A stretch of 64,000 nucleotides of DNA, from NCBI GenBank assembly GCA_900767825.1, contig CAAGAN010000033.1, positions 62,001 through 126,000 of the forward strand, in the 5' to 3' direction. The stretch comes from Bacilli bacterium (lineage in GTDB: Bacteria; Bacillota_I; Bacilli_A; RFN20; CAG-826). Each line of letters begins with the position of its first letter. Position 1 is the first letter of the stretch. Position numbers and translations under genes: made by a program. Below are positions 57,414-64,000 of this stretch, one piece after another. Below the pieces are notes generated by a model. That model saw only the letters and a program-made list of their open reading frames with translations, was not told the origin of the DNA and did no database searches.

Positions 57414-60000
57414 TGATAAGCTCCTTAACTTTGGAAATAGCTTCGTCAAATCTAGATAAATCAGAAACTGAACCCGAAGCCATCTCTTCTTTTCCACCGC
57501 CATTTCCAGCTAGAATCGGGGCGATTGACTTCATGACTTTATTTGCACCAAGCTTACCTTTGGCAAATATTACCAAAGCTCCTTTTGGCTTACTTGAAGA
57601 AGCAAGAACAATAACATAATTTGGATATTTTCCTTTTAAGTTATCGCCTAAAGTCAATAAATCATTTCTTTCTCCCTCGATAACCTTGGAGAATAACATT
57701 GTTCCGTTAACTTCGCTCCAATTAGAATCAAGGCTTTTTGCCTTTAATGAAGATAATTTATCCTTAAGAGAATTATTTTCTTTCATCAAGGAAGAGTTGT
57801 CATTAAGCAAGGAATTAACCTTGTTTTCGATATCTTTATCAGCAACATTTCCTAAAGAAGTTTCAATCTTGGATAGCAATTCTTTCTTAGCCAGTAAATA
57901 AGAGAAAGCAGATTTAGAAGTATAGGCTTGGATTCTCCTGACTCCGCTACTAGAAGCGCCTTCGCTTTCAATAACGAATAAGCCGATGTCGGCGGTATTT
58001 TTAACATGGGTACCACCGCAGAATTCCTTTGAAAAAGAAGAGAATGTAACGACTCTAACCTTATCTCCATATTTTTCCTCAAATTCCATCTCAGCGCCTA
58101 ATTTGCTTGCCTCTTCAATAGGAAGTATAAGAGTCTTTTCTTCGATTCCTTCTTCGATTTTAGAATTGACTAAAGCCTCGATTTCCTTCAATTTGCTTTC
58201 TTCAAGTTTTTCATTATAGGCAAAATCAAAACGGAGGTAATTTTCATCAACATAAGAACCTTTTTGGTCAACGTGTTCATTTAAGACTTCACAAATTGCA
58301 GCATGTAACAAGTGAGTTGCAGAGTGATTTCTTTCGATTAAATGCCTTCTATCTACATCAATAGATAAAGTTAGTTCGTCGCCAACTTTGACACTTCCTT
58401 TTATAACTTTGATGTGATGTAAATGGGCTCCTGATGGGGTTTTTGAAACTGAAAGAACTTTAGCTTCAAAGTTAGAAGAGGAAATAGTTCCGGTATCGCT
58501 AACTTGTCCGCCTGATTCAGCATAGAAAGGAGTTTCAACGAAAGTAACATCCCCTTTATCTACAATAGAATCAACTTTGACTCCATCTTTAAATAAGCCA
58601 TTTACCTTCGATACTAGGCTAGTTTTTTCATAATTAAATGTAGAAACTTCCTTGAATTGGAGTAAGTCTTTTGATTGCTTATGGAAAGAAGAAATCTCTC
58701 CCCTGGCTTTTCTTGCTCTTTCTTTTTGTTCTTCCATGAGTTTATCAAACCCATCGATATCGACCTTGACTCCCTTTTCAAGGCAAATTTCCTTTGTTAA
58801 ATCAATTGGGAATCCATAGGTATCATATAATTTGAAACTAGATTCGGCGTCTAATTCTTTCTTTCCTTCAATGAATTTATATAGGAGAGCTTCACCCTCA
58901 GATAAAGTCTTGATGAATTTTTCTTCTTCGCCTTTTATTAACTTAGCAACCATTTCTTTCTTATCTTCTAATTCAGGATAGAAATCTTTATAAGAAGAAA
59001 CAACTACATCAACAAGTTTATACATGAAAGGCTCATTGATGCCTAGTTTTTGTCCATATCTCATGGCTCTTCTAATGATACGGCGTAATACATAGCCCCT
59101 GCCTTCATTAGAGAAAATAGCCCCATCGCTCAAGGCAAAAGTAAGACATCTAGCATGATCCGCTATAACTCTATATGGCATTAGATATTCGCCTTCATAT
59201 GGTTTATGGCAAATACCTTCGGTAGCGTCGATTATCGGAGTAAATAAATCGGTTTCGAAATTAGTCTCGGTTCCTTGCATGATGCAGGCTAATCTTTCTA
59301 GTCCTGAACCCGTATCGATATTCTTAGATGGAAGTTCTTTATATTGGCTCCTAGGAACTCCATTGACCGCATTAAACTGGGAGAAGACAATTCCCCAAAT
59401 CTCAATATATCTATCGTTTTCTAAGTCATCGCGAAGCAATTTGTCACCTAAATGTTCTGGATCATATTTCTCACCTCTATCGAAGAAAACTTCGGTATTT
59501 GGTCCGCATGGTCCTTCTCCGATTTGCCAATAATTGCCTTCTAATGGGATAAGGTGAGATTTATCAACCCCTTGCTTTTGCCATAATTCAAATGTTTCTA
59601 AATCGGTCGGATTATACGTAACATAAATCTTATTTTTATCTAAATCGAACCATTTTGGCGAAGTAAGTATTTCATAAGCCCATTCAATTACTTCTTTTCT
59701 AAAATAATCACCGATAGAGAAATTACCAAGCATTTCAAAGAATGTATGGTGTCTAGCGGTATGCCCGACATTTTCTATATCATTTGTACGGATAGATTTC
59801 TGGACATTTACGATTCTTCTGCATGGTGGAATTTCGCTACCATCGAAATATTTCTTTAGTCCTGTAACACCTGCATTTACCCAAAGCAATGATTTGTCGC
59901 CTTGAGGAATCAAGGAGACACCTTTCATGTATTTATGTCCCTTGCTTTCAAAGAACTTGATCCAAGTCTGTCTAATTTGGCTTCCTGTTAGTTTTTTCAT
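57406..60000 (-). CDS. alaS: Alanyl-tRNA synthetase
   Basis: AlaS charges tRNA-Ala and edits mischarged Ser and Gly. The 864-residue protein (from MKKLTGSQIRQTWIKFFESK) has the class II core (ARHHTFFEMLGNFS, GEGPCGPNTEVFFDRG), the editing domain zinc motif HSATHLLHAA and EFCGGTHVKNT, and a C-Ala domain (VIEGERNDLLTLGDNLK, FAKGKLGANKVMKSI). GGAGAAAAG lies before the ATG. Its expression is under the T-box upstream. Confidence 0.96.
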   Translation of the reverse strand: MKKLTGSQIRQTWIKFFESKGHKYMKGVSLIPQGDKSLLWVNAGVTGLKKYFDGSEIPPCRRIVNVQKSIRTNDIENVGHTARHHTFFEMLGNFSIGDYFRKEVIEWAYEILTSPKWFDLDKNKIYVTYNPTDLETFELWQKQGVDKSHLIPLEGNYWQIGEGPCGPNTEVFFDRGEKYDPEHLGDKLLRDDLENDRYIEIWGIVFSQFNAVNGVPRSQYKELPSKNIDTGSGLERLACIMQGTETNFETDLFTPIIDATEGICHKPYEGEYLMPYRVIADHARCLTFALSDGAIFSNEGRGYVLRRIIRRAMRYGQKLGINEPFMYKLVDVVVSSYKDFYPELEDKKEMVAKLIKGEEEKFIKTLSEGEALLYKFIEGKKELDAESSFKLYDTYGFPIDLTKEICLEKGVKVDIDGFDKLMEEQKERARKARGEISSFHKQSKDLLQFKEVSTFNYEKTSLVSKVNGLFKDGVKVDSIVDKGDVTFVETPFYAESGGQVSDTGTISSSNFEAKVLSVSKTPSGAHLHHIKVIKGSVKVGDELTLSIDVDRRHLIERNHSATHLLHAAICEVLNEHVDQKGSYVDENYLRFDFAYNEKLEESKLKEIEALVNSKIEEGIEEKTLILPIEEASKLGAEMEFEEKYGDKVRVVTFSSFSKEFCGGTHVKNTADIGLFVIESEGASSSGVRRIQAYTSKSAFSYLLAKKELLSKIETSLGNVADKDIENKVNSLLNDNSSLMKENNSLKDKLSSLKAKSLDSNWSEVNGTMLFSKVIEGERNDLLTLGDNLKGKYPNYVIVLASSSKPKGALVIFAKGKLGANKVMKSIAPILAGNGGGKEEMASGSVSDLSRFDEAISKVKELINE

Positions 60001-60012
60001 ACTCTTTTCTCC

Positions 60013-60170
60013 AAAAAAATAAAACACCCCTCAATGAAGGAACGCTTTCGCGCGGTACCATCCTTCTTCACCTTGGAGGTGCATCTTGACTTACTATTAA
60101 CGCTAGATTACGGCGGAATTACCCGCATAAGGGGGAGTGGCAAATTCCCGATACGACTATCATACTATCC
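60013..60170 (-). ncRNA. T-box leader of alaS
   Basis: The reverse strand carries the T-box signature TGGTACCGCG (60060-60051), with a GCGCGAAAGCG hairpin behind it and CCTTC pairing to GAGGG. A T-run (60019-60013) ends the terminator, just before the alaS ribosome-binding site. TGGT in the bulge fits pairing to the NCCA end of tRNA-Ala with discriminator A. Upstream GGGAATT and AATTCC can form a short stem I. I could not place the alanine specifier (GCN) with certainty; a GCC occurs in the stem I region. The leader is short. Uncharged tRNA-Ala would stabilise the antiterminator. Confidence 0.88.
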
Positions 60171-60192
60171 TTTTTTAAAACTACATAGAGTT

Positions 60193-61464
60193 TTATTGCC
60201 AATTTTTTGGCATACTCCTATTTGATTTAAACCACTCTGTATCTTTTAGGAGAGTATTGTTATTTGAACATTCGACAACTGGTTTATCCTTAAAGGTAAC
60301 TACGATATTCCCATTCATTGAAGTATATTTACTTTTGTCTTTAAAATCACCCAAAGTAGTTACATAGACTTTATCTGTATAAAGTGAGATTCTATCGATA
60401 AAATCCTGGGCAGGAAAAGTCCTATCGTTACTTTTTGCATATTCGGTATTACCCGCACAGCAACAAACACAAACCAAGGAAGGCTGTATCTTTTCTAGCA
60501 AGGCATTCCCCGAGGCCGTATAAGAGCCATGGTGTCCAGCTTTAAATAAGCTAACTTTGTTTAATTTATTGTATTTAGTTAAGCTATATTCAGAAGCTTC
60601 TTCAGCATCGCCTGTAAATAAGAATTCCCTATCGCCTTGAATAAATCTAAGGCAAACGGAATAATCGTTTTGGTCAGAGAATTTTGAGGAAGAAAATTTA
60701 ACATTATCATCATTAAGCAAAGTTATGTCTTTTTTAGTATGGTCATAGAAGAAATTATAAAGAACTTCCATCTTTAGATTCTTCCCTAGATCTACTATAT
60801 AGTTATTATTTACAGTAGTAAGTTCAGAAGCGACTTTCCAATTTGTCCCATTACTAATGGCATAATTTCTAGCCTCTACATATTTTTTATATACCTCTGT
60901 TGCACCATCCAAACTAGTTGGATTCTTATTATCAATTAAAGTCGATCCACTTTCATAATAAGAAAAATCAATTAAGTTATCGACTTTGTAATTATAAAGA
61001 ATGCCTGTTTTGCTAGATTTATTATTAGGATCATTAACTCCAGAAAAACCTGCGATATGGTCTTGATGGGCATGAGTTGCAATTACATATTCAAGTTTGT
61101 TATCTTCGACTCTTCCTTCTTTATTTAAATAAGAAGAAATGGTCGCAGCAGAATTAGCCCTAGACCCAGCATCAATTAAAATATCGTTCTCCCCTGCTTT
61201 TATATAAACGCAGTCGCCGGTATTTGCATTGCCAAGTTCAAGGAAATGGAAACTAATTGGGTCTACATCAAGAGAAGAATAAATTAGCTCAGGTTCATAT
61301 TTTTTATTGTTTATCTTTGGCTCAAGATAATAATCATAAGTAATAAACAAGCTAAATCCGATACAAACTAATGAAAAAAACAGGAAAACGAATGCCAGAG
61401 GGCTCTTTTTAAAGGCCTTTTTGCCTTCCTTTATTATTTTCTTATTTACATTCTTCTTAGCCAT
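60193..61464 (-). CDS. Membrane-anchored metallo-beta-lactamase protein, ComEC-like
   Basis: The 423-residue protein has a basic N-terminus and one membrane helix (LAFVFLFFSLVCIGFSLFI), so the rest is probably outside. The MBL domain has LGNANTGDCVYIKAGENDIL, VIATHAHQDHIAGF (HxHxDH), RFIQGDREFLFTGDAEE and LFKAGHHGSYTASG. This matches the C-terminal domain of ComEC, but without its channel. Such proteins may be secreted nucleases or phosphodiesterases; the substrate is unknown. The final codons (MPKNWQ) fall in a TGCCAA/TTGGCA hairpin just before the alaS leader. Confidence 0.83.
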   Translation of the reverse strand: MAKKNVNKKIIKEGKKAFKKSPLAFVFLFFSLVCIGFSLFITYDYYLEPKINNKKYEPELIYSSLDVDPISFHFLELGNANTGDCVYIKAGENDILIDAGSRANSAATISSYLNKEGRVEDNKLEYVIATHAHQDHIAGFSGVNDPNNKSSKTGILYNYKVDNLIDFSYYESGSTLIDNKNPTSLDGATEVYKKYVEARNYAISNGTNWKVASELTTVNNNYIVDLGKNLKMEVLYNFFYDHTKKDITLLNDDNVKFSSSKFSDQNDYSVCLRFIQGDREFLFTGDAEEASEYSLTKYNKLNKVSLFKAGHHGSYTASGNALLEKIQPSLVCVCCCAGNTEYAKSNDRTFPAQDFIDRISLYTDKVYVTTLGDFKDKSKYTSMNGNIVVTFKDKPVVECSNNNTLLKDTEWFKSNRSMPKNWQ

Positions 61465-61469
61465 AGATT

Positions 61470-62600
61470 TTAAATATCAGTCCTTTTGTCTTTATAATAA
61501 GTTGATTCAATTATTCCCCCACCAAGCATCTTTTCTCCATCATATATAACCCCAATTTGGCCTGGAGTAACCGCTTCTACACCTTGAGGATAATCTAGTC
61601 TAATCTTCTCCCCTTCAAAAGTTAAAGTGCATTTCTGGTCTTGCTGTCTATATCTAAATTTAACACCTACTTCAAGCGAAGAACTTGGCTTAGGCCCAAC
61701 CCAATTGACATCGCTCAAATAGCAAGAAGTCGAGGTAAGAAGATACCTTTCGCTAGGATGAGCGACATAGAGGATATTGTTTTTAACGTCTTTTTTATAA
61801 ATTACAAAAGAACCGTCTTCCTCCCCTTTTATGCCTCCGATTCCAAGCCCTTTCCTTTGACCAATCGTATAATAAAGGACACCTTGATGCTTGCCAACTA
61901 TCTTATTTGTCTTTCCTTCGATTATATCCCCTTCTTTTGCAGGCATATAATTTTGCAAGAACGACCTAAAATTCCTTTCCCCAATAAAGCAGACGCCCGT
62001 CGAATCCTTTTTATCCATGACTGAAGCTAAATCTAATTCATGGGCAATTCGCCTAACTTCGTTTTTATCGATATCGCTTAAAGGGAATAAGCAAGATGAA
62101 ATTTGTTCTTCATTAAGGAAGGAAAGGAAATAAGATTGATCCTTGTTCTTGTCAAATGCCTTAAAAATATAGCTAGTTCCGTCAACATCGACTCTTTTTG
62201 CATAATGTCCCATGGCAATATAATCGCAGTCTTGGGATTTAGCAAACTTCAAGAAAGAATCGAATTTAATGTATTTATTGCAAAATACGTCAGGGTTTGG
62301 GGTTCTTCCGTTTTTATATTCTTTTAGGAAATAGGAAAATACATTATCCCAATATTCCTTGACAAAATCTTGTCTTAATAAGGGGATACCAAGTTTATCC
62401 GCTACCAATTTAGCATCTTCATAATCTTTTTCCTGTGGGCATTGGCTTGCATTTACATTAGGATTCCCTAAATAGTCATTATTGGCCAAAGAATCCCAGT
62501 TTCTCATAAAACCAGCAACAACTTCATAACCTTGCTTTTTTAATAAATATGCAGCGACTGCCGAATCAACACCGCCACTTAGTCCAATCATTACTTTCAT
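61470..62600 (-). CDS. mnmA: tRNA-specific 2-thiouridylase
   Basis: MnmA puts sulfur at position 2 of U34 in tRNAs for Lys, Glu and Gln. The 376-residue protein has the PP-loop GLSGGVDSAVAAYLL, the first catalytic Cys in NPDVFCNKYIKF, the second in DSTGVCFIGERNF, and YTIGQRKGLGIGG, all classical. Length is normal. It overlaps dtd by 4 nt and ends 6 nt before the MBL gene. It commonly lies upstream of alaS in Firmicutes. Confidence 0.95.
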   Translation of the reverse strand: MKVMIGLSGGVDSAVAAYLLKKQGYEVVAGFMRNWDSLANNDYLGNPNVNASQCPQEKDYEDAKLVADKLGIPLLRQDFVKEYWDNVFSYFLKEYKNGRTPNPDVFCNKYIKFDSFLKFAKSQDCDYIAMGHYAKRVDVDGTSYIFKAFDKNKDQSYFLSFLNEEQISSCLFPLSDIDKNEVRRIAHELDLASVMDKKDSTGVCFIGERNFRSFLQNYMPAKEGDIIEGKTNKIVGKHQGVLYYTIGQRKGLGIGGIKGEEDGSFVIYKKDVKNNILYVAHPSERYLLTSTSCYLSDVNWVGPKPSSSLEVGVKFRYRQQDQKCTLTFEGEKIRLDYPQGVEAVTPGQIGVIYDGEKMLGGGIIESTYYKDKRTDI

Positions 62601-63049
62601 AAGAAAAGTTCCTTACTATCTAGCATTAACGTAAACGGACCATCATTAATTAAATCAATCTGCATGTCCGCACCAAATATCCCTCTTTCGACCTTAAAAC
62701 CATATTTTTTAAGTTCTGCAAGGAAATCTTCATATAGTTTTGAGGCTTCTATATAATTCAAAGAAGAAGTGAAACTAGGTCTATTTCCATCTTTTAAAGA
62801 TCCATACAAAGTAAATTGGGAAACTGCTAAAATCTCCCCATTTACCGAAGATAAAGATAGATTAGTCTTTCCATTTTCATCTTCGAAAATCCTCATTTTG
62901 GAAATCTTTTCAGCCATTTTGGAAATGATTTTGTTATCGTCTCCAAAAGTAAAACCTACCAAAAGGCAAACACCTTTGGAAATCGAAGAAAAAGGCTTGT
63001 TATCAATACTTAGGTTAGCCTTAGAAACCCTTTGTACTAAAACTCTCAT
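62597..63049 (-). CDS. dtd: D-aminoacyl-tRNA deacylase
   Basis: Dtd removes D-amino acids from tRNA. The 150-residue protein begins MRVLVQRVSKANLSID, has AVSQFTLYGSLKDGNRPSF and the C-terminal IDLINDGPFTLMLDS, which is the GP-x-T active-site motif (here GPFT, where many have GPVT). Length is normal. It overlaps mnmA by 4 nt and starts 1 nt after the pdp stop. Confidence 0.94.
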   Translation of the reverse strand: MRVLVQRVSKANLSIDNKPFSSISKGVCLLVGFTFGDDNKIISKMAEKISKMRIFEDENGKTNLSLSSVNGEILAVSQFTLYGSLKDGNRPSFTSSLNYIEASKLYEDFLAELKKYGFKVERGIFGADMQIDLINDGPFTLMLDSKELFL

Positions 63050-63050
63050 T

Positions 63051-64000
63051 TTATTTTATATATTCATGAACAATTGGGTGAATCTTAACAGGTTCTTTTT
63101 GGATATGGAAAGAAGAAATGACATCTTTTGCTACTTCTTCATAACTATCTTTATTCGTATGGATATAGCAAAGCAATTCGCCTTTGTTGACCTTGTCTCC
63201 TAACTTTTTGTTCAAGACAATACCGGCCGACATATCGATTTTATCATCCATTGTCTCTCTTCCAGCCCCAAGTTTCATTGCTGAAATGCCTAGCTTTAAG
63301 CAATCCAATTTGCTTACATATCCTTCTTTTTCAGAATATAAAGGAACAACGTGGCTTGCTAAAGGAAGTTTAGATAAATCATCAAGATAAGAAATATCGG
63401 CACCTTGGGCTTTAAACATCTCCAACAATTTCTTATATCCGGAGCCATCTTCAATGGACTTCCTTATCCTTTGTTTTCCTTCTTCAAAATTAGAGACAAT
63501 ATGGGCTTGCTCTAGCATTATTGCACCGGCATAGGTAACTAAATCGACTAAATCCTTAGGACCTTTGCCTTGAAGTGTCATGACTGCTTCTTTTACCTCC
63601 AAAGCATTTCCAATTGCCATACCTAAAGGCTCTTCCATATCAGTGATAATTGCCCTTGTATCTCTATGCAAGTAAGAGCCGATATCAACCATTGTTTTGG
63701 CTAATTCCTTGGCTTTTTCGATATTTTTCATAAAGGCCCCATCACCAAATTTGACATCAAGGAGAATGCAATCTGAACCTGACGCTAATTTTTTAGACAT
63801 GATGGAAGAGGCAATTAAAGGAATGGATTCAACGGTAGCCGTAACATCGCGCAAGGCATAAAGCTTTTTATCGGCAGGATCTATCTGGGCGGTTTGGCCA
63901 ATAATAGAAATGCCTATGTCATTGACTTGCTTAATGAATTCTTCTTCGCTTAGATTTATTCTCATCCCTGGAATGGATTCCATTTTATCTAGAGTTCCAC
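63051..64000 (-). CDS. pdp: Pyrimidine-nucleoside phosphorylase (5' end outside window)
   Basis: Pdp cleaves uridine and thymidine with phosphate to base and ribose-1-phosphate. The visible 316 codons run from GTLDKMESIPG at the edge, a family motif near residue 120, so the N-terminal domain lies beyond the window; the ATG at 63983 is not the true start. Also present are the KKLASGSDCILLDVKFGDGAF core, MEEPLGMAIGNALEV, and the closing domain AGIVLNKKLGDKVNKGELL. With cdd and deoC it makes a salvage route for pyrimidine deoxynucleosides. Confidence 0.93.
   Translation of the reverse strand, partial: GTLDKMESIPGMRINLSEEEFIKQVNDIGISIIGQTAQIDPADKKLYALRDVTATVESIPLIASSIMSKKLASGSDCILLDVKFGDGAFMKNIEKAKELAKTMVDIGSYLHRDTRAIITDMEEPLGMAIGNALEVKEAVMTLQGKGPKDLVDLVTYAGAIMLEQAHIVSNFEEGKQRIRKSIEDGSGYKKLLEMFKAQGADISYLDDLSKLPLASHVVPLYSEKEGYVSKLDCLKLGISAMKLGAGRETMDDKIDMSAGIVLNKKLGDKVNKGELLCYIHTNKDSYEEVAKDVISSFHIQKEPVKIHPIVHEYIK

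Noticed and set aside
1..64000. Recoding of UGA as tryptophan, as in Mycoplasma
   Set aside because: UGA ends several genes at the family's normal length (ruvX, comEA, hsdM), so the code is standard.
1..64000. CRISPR arrays, tRNA and rRNA genes
   Set aside because: I saw no regularly spaced repeats and no tRNA- or rRNA-like sequence by eye; a tRNAscan or covariance search would be needed to be certain.

Overview
The window is a chromosomal segment of a low-GC Bacillota bacterium, probably close to the Mollicutes or the uncultured gut lineages around them. The evidence is AT-rich sequence, AGA/AGG-rich arginine codons, Firmicutes gene order throughout, and an EF-P whose tip loop is of the kind I recall from Mycoplasma. 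UGA is a true stop codon here (for example in ruvX and comEA), so the code is standard.

Layout. 1-5840: partial yqeG, parC-parE (topoisomerase IV), plsY. 6051-6952: efp and yneF. 6953-17347: a metallo-beta-lactamase-fold hydrolase gene split in two by a 9.76-kb integrated element (7143-16901). 17379-22457: rpmG, ispG, nfo, a DEAD-box helicase, ispH, trmK. 22450-30784: two sigma-70 genes in tandem, dnaG, glyS, recO, era, cdd, ybeY. 30809-36676: an orphan C39-peptidase/membrane protein, rpsU, deoC, rpmF, mtaB, an unknown gene, rsmE, a TM2 protein. 36751-43097: the hrcA-grpE-dnaK-dnaJ heat-shock operon with two CIRCE operators, an RDD protein, hemW. 43097-50036: a small membrane protein, a Fic-like protein, lepA, a nuclease-helicase fusion, fmt. 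50159-64000: an acyl-activating enzyme fused to a carrier domain, rpsT, holA, comEC, comEA, greA, a DUF1292 gene, ruvX, T-box-controlled alaS, a membrane-anchored MBL protein, mnmA, dtd, and partial pdp. The backbone is mostly replication, translation, tRNA modification and stress genes in conserved operons.

The accessory island is the most interesting part. A 7-bp core (ACTAATG) repeats at both ends. Joining the two inner arms rebuilds a 46-bp attP with perfect 15-bp inverted arms, as expected for a large serine integrase. The only integrase left lacks its catalytic resolvase domain, so the element looks stranded. It carries, in one leftward operon, a KilA-N protein, an XRE regulator, a GIY-YIG/DUF4357 protein and a type I restriction-modification system. 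hsdR is broken by a 1-nt frameshift while hsdM and hsdS are intact. A second hsdS half-gene lies in convergent orientation, and a 16-bp inverted repeat in matching reading frame joins it to the active gene. Inversion would swap the second target-recognition domain, making this a candidate phase-variable methylome switch.

No tRNA, rRNA or CRISPR array was seen. No stretch longer than about 300 bases lacks a gene or gene remnant.
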